The notes beneath the pieces were generated by a model. It made no database searches and was not told where the DNA came from. It saw nothing but the letters and a program-made list of their open reading frames with translations. 42,952 nucleotides of DNA, from assembly GCA_944390265.1 (NCBI GenBank), contig CALXPK010000002.1:1-42952 (forward strand), given 5' to 3'. Below are positions 8,168 to 17,841 of the stretch, one piece after another. How positions within the stretch are numbered: the stretch's first letter is position 1; the number at the start of each line of letters is the position of its first letter. The DNA comes from an uncultured Alphaproteobacteria bacterium. GTDB lineage: Bacteria; Pseudomonadota; Alphaproteobacteria; RF32; CAG-239. The position numbers and the translations under genes are program-made.

Positions 8168-8890
8168 GTGTATAACTTGCCTAATCTTTTAACAATTTCC
8201 AGAATAATCGTCATTCCGGTTATCTTTCTGGCTATTTATATTCACACCGCTTGGTGGTCGATTTTGACGGCTGTTTTGTTCATTGTGGCCGCCGTGACCG
8301 ACTATCTGGACGGCTATTTGGCGCGTTCTCGCAACGAAACTTCCGCTTTCGGCCGTTTGCTGGACCCAATTGCCGACAAGCTCTTGGTGGTTTCGGCTTT
8401 GCTGATTATTGTGGCCAATCGTTTGGTTGATGAAATCAGCTATATTCCGGTATGTATCATTATGTGCCGCGAAATTTTGGTCTCCGGCCTGCGTGAGTTT
8501 TTGGCCGAGGTTAAGGTCGGCATGCCGGTAACCCGCTTGGCCAAGTGGAAAACCGCCGTGCAAATGACCGCCCTTGCCATGATTTTGCTTAGCGCCGTTT
8601 CTTATGCTTATCCGGACAATTTGTTTGTTTCTTTGATGGGCGTTTTGGGCGAAATTTTGCTCTGGGTGGCCGGTGCTCTGACCTTTGTGACCGGTTATGA
8701 TTATTTTCAACGCGGGTTGGATTATGTGAAAAATTTGGAAGCTCAAAAGGCTCAGCCGGCTCAACCTGCCTTGGCTGAAAAGGCTCAAAAGGTTGAACCC
8801 AAAGCTGCTTCCAAAAAGAAAGTTGCCGCTCCCAAAAAGAAAATTGTTCGCAGAACAACACGTGCCAAAAAGGCAGCTCAACCCGAATAG
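8168..8890 (+). CDS. pgsA: CDP-diacylglycerol-glycerol-3-phosphate 3-phosphatidyltransferase
   Basis: PgsA makes phosphatidylglycerol phosphate from CDP-diacylglycerol in the inner membrane. The CDP-alcohol phosphotransferase motif D-G-x2-A-R-x8-G-x3-D-x3-D is complete (Asp48, Gly49, Ala52, Arg53, Gly62, Asp66, Asp70). Several hydrophobic segments span residues 1-190. The GTG start has an AGGGGAA site 7 nt upstream. After the last membrane segment there is a tail of about 50 residues rich in Lys, Ala, Pro and Gln, ending in a histone-H1-like KKK/RRT stretch; typical PgsA proteins of about 180-200 residues lack this. The response regulator gene starts 11 nt downstream, suggesting one operon. 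Confidence 0.95.
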   Translation: MYNLPNLLTISRIIVIPVIFLAIYIHTAWWSILTAVLFIVAAVTDYLDGYLARSRNETSAFGRLLDPIADKLLVVSALLIIVANRLVDEISYIPVCIIMCREILVSGLREFLAEVKVGMPVTRLAKWKTAVQMTALAMILLSAVSYAYPDNLFVSLMGVLGEILLWVAGALTFVTGYDYFQRGLDYVKNLEAQKAQPAQPALAEKAQKVEPKAASKKKVAAPKKKIVRRTTRAKKAAQPE

Positions 8891-8901
8891 GGCGTTTTTG
8901 A

Positions 8902-9591
8902 ATGGAAAATGTAAAAGCTCATATTTTGGTGGTGGATGATGACACCAGATTGCGTTCTCTCTTACAACGATTTTTAAGAGAGAACGGCTTTTACGTTTCT
9001 GTTGCCAAAAATGCCGCTGCCGCGCGTGAGCAACTACAAAATTATCAGTTTGATTTGCTGATTGTTGATATTATGATGCCCGAAGAAACCGGCCTGCAAT
9101 TTTTGCACAAATTGCGCGAGGAAGATAATGTGCCGGTGATTTTGCTGACCGCGATGGGTGAAACCGAAGATAGAATTGCCGGTCTTGAAACCGGTGCCGA
9201 TGACTATTTGCCCAAGCCTTTCGAACCCAAAGAACTGGTGCTCCGAATCAAAAATATTTTGCGCCGCGCGCCGGTTTTGAAAGAAAAAGAAAGCCAAGTT
9301 TTGAATTTGGGACTTTGCTCTTATGATTTGGCTAAAAAAGAATTGATTACCCAAAACGGACAAATTGTTCATATTACGCCGGTGGAGCAGGCGTTGCTTA
9401 ATGTTTTGGGACAAAAGTCCGGTCAGGTCTTTTCGCGCGAGAAGTTGGCCGATATTTTGGGTGCCGGACAAAACCCGCGTTCCATTGATGTGCAAATTAC
9501 GCGTTTGCGCAAAAAAATTGAACAAGATTCAAAAAATCCGCGCTTTTTGCAGACCGTGCGCGGAAAGGGCTATATGTTGTTGCCTCAATGA
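8902..9591 (+). CDS. OmpR-family response regulator
   Basis: The N-terminal receiver domain has the acidic pocket Asp12-14, the phospho-acceptor Asp56 in IVDIMMPEE, the switch Thr in ILLTAMG and Lys in YLPKPFEP. The C-terminal winged helix ends in the typical RLRKKIEQD...VRGKGYMLL. It is 229 residues, the standard size. It is followed 33 nt later by a histidine kinase gene, so the two form a two-component system, probably responding to an envelope signal. Its target genes are unknown. It resembles alphaproteobacterial OmpR-like regulators, but I give no symbol because orthology cannot be tested here. Confidence 0.93.
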   Translation: MENVKAHILVVDDDTRLRSLLQRFLRENGFYVSVAKNAAAAREQLQNYQFDLLIVDIMMPEETGLQFLHKLREEDNVPVILLTAMGETEDRIAGLETGADDYLPKPFEPKELVLRIKNILRRAPVLKEKESQVLNLGLCSYDLAKKELITQNGQIVHITPVEQALLNVLGQKSGQVFSREKLADILGAGQNPRSIDVQITRLRKKIEQDSKNPRFLQTVRGKGYMLLPQ

Positions 9592-9624
9592 TTGGGGCTT
9601 TTGTTTAATGTCAAGGAGATATAT

Positions 9625-10983
9625 ATGCGTATCAAATTTCCGGAAAAAGTGGATAATGTCTTGCGATATTTGAAACTTAAATTTTTGCCGAAAACATTAT
9701 TCTTTAGAACAATGTTGCTGATTTTTATTACGCTGATTGTGGTGCAGGTGGTTTCCATTATTGCCTTTTTTGACGGCAGCTGGGGGCGCGTCGGCAAACG
9801 TTTGTCGACCAATTTGACCTCGGATATGGCTTTTGTGATGGAGCTGACCGATAAAACACCCAATAAACTCAAAGATATTCAGGCTTTGGCTTTGAAAAAT
9901 TTTGACTTGGCGTATAGCTATTATAACAACAAACAAAAACACACCGTGATGAACAAAGCCAGCCGCAATAATCGTCTGATTACCGGCTTTTTGGAAGATT
10001 CTTTGCGTCAGGAATTTCCCGATGCCATTACCTCAATTTATATGGGTAAAGGTGAAAAGGATTTGATGGTTTTGATTGACAGACCCAATGGTTTGTACCA
10101 ATTTCAAACCTCTTCCAAAAACATTTTCAGCAGCTCTATCTTTGGTTTTGTGTTGTGGATGATCGGAACTTCGGCCTTGCTTTTCTTGGTGGCGGTTTTG
10201 TTCTTGCGCATTCAGGTACGCTCCATTGCCGAGCTGGCTCAGGTGGCCGAAGATTTTGGTAAGGGCATTGATAACAAAGATTTCAAACCCTATGGTTCTT
10301 CCGAAGTCAGAAAAGCCGCCATTGCTTTTATTAAGATGAAAGAGCGAATCAATCGCCAGATTTCCGAACGCACACAGATGTTGGCCGGTGTTTCGCATGA
10401 TTTGCGCACGCCTCTGACCCGTATGAAACTGCTGAGCACCATGATGCCGGACGGACAAGATAAAAAAGATTTTCTTTCCGATATTGACGAGATGGAAAAA
10501 ATGCTCGACGGCTATTTGGCTTTTGTCAGCGGTGAGGGGAGCGAAAAAGCCACTTTTGTTGATATGAACGAAATGATTTTGAGCATTATCAATAAGTTTC
10601 GCAATACGCAAGCGATGATACGCTATTCCACCAATGATCAGGTCAGCGCCATTCAAGGACGTGAACAGGCTTTGAAACGCGCGTTGACCAACATTATTTC
10701 CAATGCTTTTCGCTATGGCAAAACCATTGCCGTTAAGCTGGAAAGCAATAATAACAAGCTGGAAATTACGATTGATGATGACGGACCGGGAATTCCCGTT
10801 GACAAGCGTGAAGACGTGTTCAAAGCCTTTTATCGCTTGGAAGAATCGCGCAATAAGGAAACCGGCGGGGTCGGTCTTGGTTTGTCAATTGCCAAAGATG
10901 TTATTACCTCGCACGGCGGCAGAATCGAACTCTTGGACAGCCCTTTGGGCGGCTTGAGGGTTCTGGTATCCATTCCCTTATAA
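9625..10983 (+). CDS. Sensor histidine kinase, EnvZ-like
   Basis: A 452-residue inner-membrane kinase. A first membrane segment near residues 20-45 is followed by a periplasmic stretch, a second segment near 160-185, a HAMP region, and HisKA with the phosphorylated His258 in GVSHDLRTPLTR. The ATPase domain has the N box NAFRYGK, G1 DDDGPGIP and G2 GGVGLGLSIA. The ATG at 9625 has a perfect AAGGAG six nt upstream, so I prefer it to the in-frame TTG at 9592. It is the cognate partner of the response regulator before it. The ligand is unknown. Confidence 0.93.
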   Translation: MRIKFPEKVDNVLRYLKLKFLPKTLFFRTMLLIFITLIVVQVVSIIAFFDGSWGRVGKRLSTNLTSDMAFVMELTDKTPNKLKDIQALALKNFDLAYSYYNNKQKHTVMNKASRNNRLITGFLEDSLRQEFPDAITSIYMGKGEKDLMVLIDRPNGLYQFQTSSKNIFSSSIFGFVLWMIGTSALLFLVAVLFLRIQVRSIAELAQVAEDFGKGIDNKDFKPYGSSEVRKAAIAFIKMKERINRQISERTQMLAGVSHDLRTPLTRMKLLSTMMPDGQDKKDFLSDIDEMEKMLDGYLAFVSGEGSEKATFVDMNEMILSIINKFRNTQAMIRYSTNDQVSAIQGREQALKRALTNIISNAFRYGKTIAVKLESNNNKLEITIDDDGPGIPVDKREDVFKAFYRLEESRNKETGGVGLGLSIAKDVITSHGGRIELLDSPLGGLRVLVSIPL

Positions 10984-11080
10984 GACACCTTTACGAAAGT
11001 TTCTGGGATTTTATTGGTCTTAAAAAATTTCAGAATCAGGTAAATTAATCTGAATTTTGTTTAGGTGGCCGGATTTCTAA

Positions 11081-11125
11081 AACAAAAAATGGTTTTAAGT
11101 TTGATGCTTAAAACCGTTTTTTGTT
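11081..11125 (+). terminator. Terminator after the two-component operon
   Basis: A long imperfect stem of 19 bp (AACAAAAAATGGTTTTAAG with CTTAAAACCGTTTTTTGTT, loop TTTGATG) ends the pgsA/two-component operon. Its flanks are A- and T-rich, so it may work in both directions. Confidence 0.7.
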
Positions 11126-11191
11126 AAAATGATTTTAAGACTCTTGTGCGTATAGTGATGATAAATTGAAGAAAATTTTGAGGATGATACG

Positions 11192-13438
11192 ATGGTGGAT
11201 GTAAACTCAAATGCACAAGATGCTCCTTCCGATGAGGAGTTTGAATATATTGAATTGGAAGAAGGGCAGGAGTTACCCGAGGGGTATGAGTATGAATATG
11301 TGGAAGTTCCGGCTGATGAAGTTTCCGAAATGGATGTTGTCAATCGGGGACATGTCCTTGAGCCGGAAGAAGCCTCTGCAGATGCTCCCGTTGATGAGGT
11401 TGCCGCAGCCGATGATTTGAGTGATGATATGGCTTCGGTCGAAAAAATTGATGCGGCCATTCATGCCCCGGAAGACGATGATGACAAAACAGAAGCGCCT
11501 TTCCCGTCATTTTTGTTGGCCGATAATCCGCAAAACAAAATCGGCGCTGATGAGGAAGATGTTTCTCAACCGACCTTTACGCCGAAAGAGGCTGAGGCAC
11601 AAAATGCCGCCGAGGTTTCAGCTCCGGTTGAAGAGACGGTTGCCGAGGTGGTTGAACCCAAGGTGCCAGAAAAAAACAATTGGCAGGCCGTTCCCGGTGA
11701 GGTTAAACCCGATGCGGCTCAAGAAGTTGGCGAAGAAATTCATTTTCAAAATGCCGATGATGATGACAAAAACTGGCAGGAAGATACACGAGCCAGTTTG
11801 AGTTTGGAAGAGGCTAAGGCCGATGTTTCCGATATTCATTTTCAAAAAAATACCGTCTCCAGCATGGATGTTAATGATTATATTGAGCCCGAGGCAAAGG
11901 TAACCGCTCAAGAGGTGGCCAGTACCGCTGTGCCGCCGGCGACAAAAAAAGTTTTGCCTCAAGTTTCGGTTGCCGAGGTTGAGGATGAACCGAGTTTGGA
12001 TTTGAACGAAAACGATTTGTCGATTGATGATTTGCTGCAAGATGAGACGGATTTTTCTGCAGATAAAAATTCGGCTGAGGAAGATGTTGTTCCCGATGTT
12101 GTGGCTCAGGTGGTTGAAGAAGATTTGGAAGCGGTGCCGAGCGATGACTTTTTGCCGGTTCCTGAAGAGGCGGCTTCGGAAAACAAAAATGAAAATGATG
12201 AAAAAGTTTCTCCGCTAGAGATTGTGTCCGAAGATGTTTTGCCGCAAGAGGACGAAAAGGCCAAAGCAGAAATTTTGCCGCCGGAAAATTCCCTGCCGCT
12301 TGAAGAAACTATTGCTGCCGAGACCAAACCGGATGAAAAAATTGAGCCGGAAATTTTGCCGACAGAAGAGCCTGTGCCGGCACCTTCTTTTCAAAAACCT
12401 CAAGAGCAGCCGGCTATGCCCGAAGAAACATATTTTACCGATACGGGGGCTTCTCCGGAGGCGGATAATTTTGTTTCCGCGCCCAAGGTCACGCCACCTG
12501 ATGACAAGGCTGAAAGCGTGTTGCAGATTAATCCGCGGCCGATGGATTTTCAGGTTGAAGATTTTGTGCCGGCAGAGCTTTCTCAGGCAGAAATCGGCTC
12601 GAGATTGATTTCAAAACAAAACGGAATTCAAACTTTTAAGGCCGATGCCGATGTTGCCGATATTTTGTTGACTGATGTTGATTTTGCGCAAAATGAGCTG
12701 GCGTCGTGGAATCTGATTTTGTTTCAAAAAAGCATATTGCCCATGGATAAACCCGTGGCCGAATTGAGCTTGCCGCAACAGTCGGGCTTGAACCGATATA
12801 TCAGCATTGTTCAAAACGGCGATCAAAAAATTGAGCTTTTTAATGAAGAAAATTTGGATGTGATTAATACGCGCGGGACTTGCGTGGCGGTGAAAGGAAA
12901 ATTTATTTGCGGCGATTTCGGTGAGAATTCGGGACTTGTGATTGATGATTTTATTCCCGTTTCTTTGGCCGATTTTGCCGGAAAAAAATTGACTTTTGCC
13001 AAGCCGGCCTCCGGTTTGTTGACCGGACCGAACGGATGTGCGGCCTTTTTCTTCGAGGTGAAACATTTGTGGGTGCCGAGCTCTGATGTGGCGGCGGTTG
13101 ATGCCGAAAAATTGCAATATAAAATTTCCAAATGGTACAGCGGTACAATGCGGGATAAATATTTTGAGTTTTCGGCGCAATCGGAAAGCGGAGAATTTGT
13201 CGGAAATGCCGAGATGAATGCCATTCATGTTAATGTCAACAACACATCTTATGGCTGGAATGTGACTTTTGATAACGGTTTGTCCATGAATCTGCGCGAT
13301 TTGCGGGAATATCAAACACGTTTTGGCAAAATGCCTTCGGCCAACGGAACCATATCTTATGGTCAGAAGACACTCAAGTTTCAAAATGTGGAACGTATTG
13401 TGGTGTATGAGGCGGCACAATATTTTTTCTATAGTTGA
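11192..13438 (+). CDS. Large acidic, mostly disordered protein with a unique C-terminal domain
   Basis: I do not recognise this 748-residue protein. About the first 430 residues are low in complexity and very rich in Glu, Asp, Pro, Ala and Val, as expected of a disordered, strongly negative region. It opens with a run of near repeats (EYIELEEGQELPEGYEYEYV). The C-terminal 300 residues have normal composition with many aromatic residues and predicted beta-strands, for example NLDVINTRGTCVAVKG and TISYGQKTLKF, and look like one or two folded domains. No signal peptide or membrane segment is seen, so it is probably cytoplasmic. It stands alone between two terminators. Related proteins may exist in the same clade, but the function is unknown. 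Confidence 0.85.
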   Translation: MVDVNSNAQDAPSDEEFEYIELEEGQELPEGYEYEYVEVPADEVSEMDVVNRGHVLEPEEASADAPVDEVAAADDLSDDMASVEKIDAAIHAPEDDDDKTEAPFPSFLLADNPQNKIGADEEDVSQPTFTPKEAEAQNAAEVSAPVEETVAEVVEPKVPEKNNWQAVPGEVKPDAAQEVGEEIHFQNADDDDKNWQEDTRASLSLEEAKADVSDIHFQKNTVSSMDVNDYIEPEAKVTAQEVASTAVPPATKKVLPQVSVAEVEDEPSLDLNENDLSIDDLLQDETDFSADKNSAEEDVVPDVVAQVVEEDLEAVPSDDFLPVPEEAASENKNENDEKVSPLEIVSEDVLPQEDEKAKAEILPPENSLPLEETIAAETKPDEKIEPEILPTEEPVPAPSFQKPQEQPAMPEETYFTDTGASPEADNFVSAPKVTPPDDKAESVLQINPRPMDFQVEDFVPAELSQAEIGSRLISKQNGIQTFKADADVADILLTDVDFAQNELASWNLILFQKSILPMDKPVAELSLPQQSGLNRYISIVQNGDQKIELFNEENLDVINTRGTCVAVKGKFICGDFGENSGLVIDDFIPVSLADFAGKKLTFAKPASGLLTGPNGCAAFFFEVKHLWVPSSDVAAVDAEKLQYKISKWYSGTMRDKYFEFSAQSESGEFVGNAEMNAIHVNVNNTSYGWNVTFDNGLSMNLRDLREYQTRFGKMPSANGTISYGQKTLKFQNVERIVVYEAAQYFFYS

Positions 13439-13450
13439 TTTGAACGGCAT

Positions 13451-13486
13451 AAAAAAAAAGAAGGTTTTGTAACCTTCTTTTTTTTT
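13451..13486. terminator. Bidirectional terminator
   Basis: A 16-bp stem of A-tract plus GAAGGTT pairing with AACCTTC plus T-tract, loop TTGT, lies between the convergent acidic-protein and lipoprotein genes. Confidence 0.88.
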
Positions 13487-13492
13487 GTTTTT

Positions 13493-14368
13493 TTATTTTT
13501 TGGCCGGCAGAGGGAAGACTTTGACGGTTTCTTCTTCCAAACCCTGTGCCGTGTCAGCCTGAACTTCCATGGTCATTTCCAGACCTTCGGACGGAGCCGG
13601 AGCAGAAACGTCGGTGGAAATTTGTTTGCTCTTTTTGGTCTTGGGAGCCGTGAGTTCCGGTGCTAAAGGATAGGCGTTTTTGGGCAGGCGCAACAACATA
13701 TAGCCGGTGCCGCCGCCATAAGCCGGACCGGACAAGCCCAAAGAATAGTAACCACCGATGAAACCATAATCCAAATCAATATAGTCAATCACAAATACGG
13801 TTTTGATGTTGGTGGTGCCGACCGTGGTCATTTTGCAATTATAGCCGGGGTCTTCCAACAAAATGTGGTTGACATTGCGCACATACAGAATGGATTGGGC
13901 CGGCGTGCAGTCCGGTGTTTGGCCGTTGTAGGTGACATTATAGTTCAAAATCAGATTTAGGGTGTTGTTGCCTTTGTTGATGATGACATCGGTGATTTTG
14001 ACCGAATCTATATACATATAGGCCGGCGTGATGCCCACTTTTATCGGCAGAGTGATGTAGTTTTCCAAGCAAGTGCGGGAAGAAGGATTGGCCTGACAAA
14101 CCAACATTTTTTTATGATTGTTGTTTTCAAACAGATGCAGCAGGCTGTTGAAAATATATTGGCTGGACATGGACAACTTGGCCGGCGCACATTGCTTGCT
14201 GCGGCAAACCACAATGGACCCGGCTTCGCGCAGGGGCGTGTTTTCAACCGTGGTTGAAGTGGTGAAGCGGCTGTTGGCAATGTCGTTGAAACTCATATAG
14301 CGCAGATTGCAACCGCACAGGGCGGCAACTCCGATGAAGAGGCATGTCTTTATATATTTGTTAAACAC
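13493..14368 (-). CDS. Putative lipoprotein, function unknown
   Basis: The 291-residue protein starts at GTG with AAGGAAG upstream. It has a short basic N-terminus, a hydrophobic stretch and a lipobox-like LCGC with Cys20 as the probable lipidated residue, so it likely sits in the outer membrane facing the periplasm. The mature part contains several Cys residues (VCRSKQC, MLVCQ, RTCLEN, TPDCTP, GYNCKM) that could form disulfides. A Gly/Tyr-rich stretch lies near residues 205-225. The acidic, Pro/Ala-rich C-terminal tail is probably flexible. No known family is recognised. It is transcribed divergently from the secreted nuclease gene. Confidence 0.8.
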   Translation of the reverse strand: MFNKYIKTCLFIGVAALCGCNLRYMSFNDIANSRFTTSTTVENTPLREAGSIVVCRSKQCAPAKLSMSSQYIFNSLLHLFENNNHKKMLVCQANPSSRTCLENYITLPIKVGITPAYMYIDSVKITDVIINKGNNTLNLILNYNVTYNGQTPDCTPAQSILYVRNVNHILLEDPGYNCKMTTVGTTNIKTVFVIDYIDLDYGFIGGYYSLGLSGPAYGGGTGYMLLRLPKNAYPLAPELTAPKTKKSKQISTDVSAPAPSEGLEMTMEVQADTAQGLEEETVKVFPLPAKK

Positions 14369-14537
14369 GAATCTATCTTCCTTTTTCTTAAAAACGTTTT
14401 TAATACCCGAATATTAAAGCCAAACAATATAAACGACAAAGGATTTTTTCGTTTATTAAACAGTTTTTTGCGCCAAAAAAAGTTGATATTTTTTTTGATT
14501 CGGTTATATTGAAAAAACAAACGGGAAACGTGCTATT

Positions 14538-15011
14538 GTGACTGACAAATCAATAAAACAAAAATTTTGGCTCGGTGTCTTCTGTTGTTTGCTTTGCGGC
14601 ACGGCAGAGGCTGAGGTTAAGGTGATTGACGGCGACAGCCTGATTGTTGACGGCAAAGAAATCAGATTATCAGGAATCGATGCGCCCGAATATCATCAGA
14701 CTTGTTTTGATAAAGACAAAAAGCAATATCCTTGCGGCAAAAAAGCCATGCGCGCTTTGCAAAAACTGGCCGGAGATGACACCAAGTGTCGGTTTGTGGT
14801 GAAAGATAAGTATAAGCGCTATGTGTCCGTGTGTTATAGCCGAGGCGTTAATATCAATCAAAAAATGGTGGAACAGGGCTGGGCCGTGGCCTATAGCCGC
14901 TATACACATGACTATGATGCCGCCGAAAAATACGCCAAACAAGCCAAAAAAGGCGTTTGGCAAGGGCGTTTTTTGAAGCCCGAACTTTTTCGAATTTTGC
15001 ATAAAAAATAG
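14538..15011 (+). CDS. Secreted thermonuclease-like (SNase-domain) protein
   Basis: A 157-residue protein with an N-terminal signal peptide (hydrophobic FWLGVFCCLLCG, then AEA). The staphylococcal nuclease fold follows: VIDGDSLIV with the calcium-binding Asp, RLSGIDAPE with the catalytic Arg and Glu, and a second Arg in KRYVSVCY. The Cys residues in TCFDKDKKQYPCG and in TKCRF/SVCYS may form disulfides in the periplasm. It probably degrades DNA or RNA outside the cytoplasm. The start is GTG at 14538. It lies alone, in a promoter region shared with the divergent lipoprotein gene. Confidence 0.88.
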   Translation: MTDKSIKQKFWLGVFCCLLCGTAEAEVKVIDGDSLIVDGKEIRLSGIDAPEYHQTCFDKDKKQYPCGKKAMRALQKLAGDDTKCRFVVKDKYKRYVSVCYSRGVNINQKMVEQGWAVAYSRYTHDYDAAEKYAKQAKKGVWQGRFLKPELFRILHKK

Positions 15012-15061
15012 AAAAAATGGCCTTTTCTTGATGTTTTATTAATTTTTATCGAGATTCTTAC

Positions 15062-15089
15062 TTGACAGAGCGAAAAACTTATGTATAGT
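15062..15089 (+). promoter_or_regulatory. Sigma-70 promoter of rplU-rpmA
   Basis: TTGACA (15062-15067) and TATAGT (15084-15089) are separated by 16 bp, about 48 bp before the rplU start. It is one of the best consensus promoters in the window, as expected for ribosomal protein genes. Confidence 0.75.
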
Positions 15090-15136
15090 GCAAAGCAACG
15101 TTTTATGTTTAAAATTGTAAAATTAGGTGAATAAAA

Positions 15137-15439
15137 ATGTACGCAGTAATTAGAACAGGCGGAAAACAATATAAGGTAACATCCGGAGATGTTATTAAAA
15201 TTGAAAAAATCGCCGGTAATGAAGGTAGCGAAGTTGTTTTTAATGAAGTTTTGGCTTGCGATGATACCATTGGTACCCCGCTGGTTGCCGGTGCTTCTGT
15301 CAAAGCTACCGTTTTGAAACAAGCTAAAGACGCTAAAGTTATTGTTTTCAAAAAGAAAAGAAGACAAAACTATCGTCGTAAAAACGGCCACAGACAACAA
15401 ATTACATTGGTTAAAATTACCGATGTTTGTGGTAAATAA
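15137..15439 (+). CDS. rplU: 50S ribosomal protein bL21
   Basis: The 100-residue protein starts [14 protein letters not shown] and has the family's C-terminal [17 protein letters not shown] followed by TLVKI. It binds 23S rRNA in the large subunit. It is followed 23 nt later by rpmA, the universal partner gene. A strong promoter lies upstream. Confidence 0.98.
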   Translation: MYAVIRTGGKQYKVTSGDVIKIEKIAGNEGSEVVFNEVLACDDTIGTPLVAGASVKATVLKQAKDAKVIVFKKKRRQNYRRKNGHRQQITLVKITDVCGK

Positions 15440-15462
15440 AAGATTATAGGGAGTATTGAGTT

Positions 15463-15717
15463 ATGGCACATAAAAAGTCTGGCGGTAGTTCAAGTAACGG
15501 ACGCGACTCTATCGGACGTCGTTTGGGCGTTAAAAAATTCGGCGGTGAAGCCGTTATTCCCGGAAACATCATCATTCGTCAACGCGGTACCGTATATCAT
15601 CCGGGTAACAACGTTGCCATGGGTAAAGATCACACAATCTTTGCCGTTGCCGAGGGTAAAGTTGAATTTTCTAAAAAAGCCGGCGACAGAACCATTGTTT
15701 CTGTTGTTAGCGAATAG
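15463..15717 (+). CDS. rpmA: 50S ribosomal protein bL27
   Basis: An 84-residue protein with the characteristic N-terminus [23 protein letters not shown], which reaches the peptidyl transferase centre, and the core [28 protein letters not shown]. The N-terminus begins directly with the functional residues, so no cleavable Firmicutes-type extension is present. It lies between rplU and obgE, the usual order. A terminator follows. Confidence 0.98.
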   Translation: MAHKKSGGSSSNGRDSIGRRLGVKKFGGEAVIPGNIIIRQRGTVYHPGNNVAMGKDHTIFAVAEGKVEFSKKAGDRTIVSVVSE

Positions 15718-16848
<1,131 letters not shown>

Positions 16849-16872
16849 CGCTACAAATTGAGGAGCAGAGAT

Positions 16873-17253
16873 TTGATTAAAAAAGCAAAAAAACAAACCT
16901 CGGAACAAGAAGCAGAAGAAATTTTGAAAATTGTTTTGGATACCTTGGATGAAAACAAGGCTGATGATGTGGTGGTGATTGATTTGCAAGGAAAATCTTC
17001 CATTGCCAATCAGATGGTGATTGCCAGCGGTACGTCGCAACGCCATGTGGCTTCTTTGGCCGAAAAGGTGCAAGAAAAACTCAAAGCCGCTGGCTATATC
17101 TCCATGGCCGAAGGTGAGGAAAAAGCCGATTGGATTTTGATTGATGCTTTTGACGTGATTGTCCATATTTTCAAACCCGAAGTGCGAGAATTTTACAATT
17201 TGGAAAAAATGTGGTCTTCCATTGGCACGTTGAAAAAAGTGGGCGGAGAATAA
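16873..17253 (+). CDS. rsfS: Ribosome silencing factor RsfS
   Basis: This roughly 126-residue protein has the RsfS/DUF143 core: LDENKADDVVVIDLQGKSS, MVIASGTSQRHV, and the end WILIDAFDVIVHIF...REFYNLEKMW. It binds bL14 and blocks subunit joining when nutrients are short. The start is TTG at 16873, preceded by GAGGAG; an in-frame TTG at 16858 would contain that ribosome site and is rejected. It follows obgE by 24 nt. The nadD gene, which often precedes rsfS, is absent here. Confidence 0.94.
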   Translation: MIKKAKKQTSEQEAEEILKIVLDTLDENKADDVVVIDLQGKSSIANQMVIASGTSQRHVASLAEKVQEKLKAAGYISMAEGEEKADWILIDAFDVIVHIFKPEVREFYNLEKMWSSIGTLKKVGGE

Positions 17254-17260
17254 TATGAAA

Positions 17261-17293
17261 AAAAAAGCTGAGTTTATAAAACCCAGCTTTTTT
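17261..17293. terminator. Terminator after rsfS
   Basis: The stem AAAAAAGCTGAGTTT/AAACCCAGCTTTTTT has one mismatch and loop ATA. It sits between rsfS and the convergent gene at 17297 and can serve both. Confidence 0.78.
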
Positions 17294-17296
17294 ATT

Positions 17297-17755
17297 TTAC
17301 ACAAACAGAAGACTTATCAGAATCAGAATGACCATGATGACGGCAATGATTGTCATTCTTTTCAGTTCATCGCCGTGAGATAAAGATTCTCGCACAAACG
17401 GATGTTTTTTGGGGATGAGTTCCGCATCAAAAAAGGCTTTGTCCAAAAATAAAATGTTTTTATCTTTCAGCCAAATTAATATCCAACCTAAGTTTGGAAC
17501 TTTGTACATAAAACCGCAACCGAGAGGCAAATCTGTCGGATAACGATTTATCGGGGCGCCCATAAACACATCTGACGGAGAAATTTTTTCTTCCAAAACT
17601 TGAGAAAGAGCCTTGATGGCTTGTTCTTTGCTTTCAACCGCTGACGGCAAGGTGAACAATGGTAAAGCACGGGCTCGGACAGCTTGTTTGGTGCCAAGGA
17701 GGCTTTTTTGCTCTTGGTGCCATTTGGTCAGGGTGTTAAAAATTTCTTTTTTCAT
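17297..17755 (-). CDS. Small protein with a C-terminal membrane anchor, unknown
   Basis: A 152-residue protein that I cannot assign. The first 125 residues look soluble (for example VFMGAPINRYPTDLPLGCGF and WILIWLKDKNILFLD). The last 20 residues (MTIIAVIMVILILISLLFV) are one strongly hydrophobic segment with almost nothing after it, as in a tail-anchored protein. No signal peptide is seen. It is antisense to, and inserted between, rsfS and rlmH, two genes that are usually adjacent. Confidence 0.75.
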   Translation of the reverse strand: MKKEIFNTLTKWHQEQKSLLGTKQAVRARALPLFTLPSAVESKEQAIKALSQVLEEKISPSDVFMGAPINRYPTDLPLGCGFMYKVPNLGWILIWLKDKNILFLDKAFFDAELIPKKHPFVRESLSHGDELKRMTIIAVIMVILILISLLFV

Positions 17756-17841
17756 AATATTTAGTTTTAATAATTTTTATAATTGTAATAAGTTGTTTTT
17801 AAGATTATGTTTTCAGGGAAAAATGTCAAGAGAGGAAATGA

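Noticed and set aside
9592..9624. Upstream TTG start for the histidine kinase.
   Set aside because: It would abut the response regulator stop without a ribosome site, while ATG 9625 has a perfect AAGGAG at the right distance.
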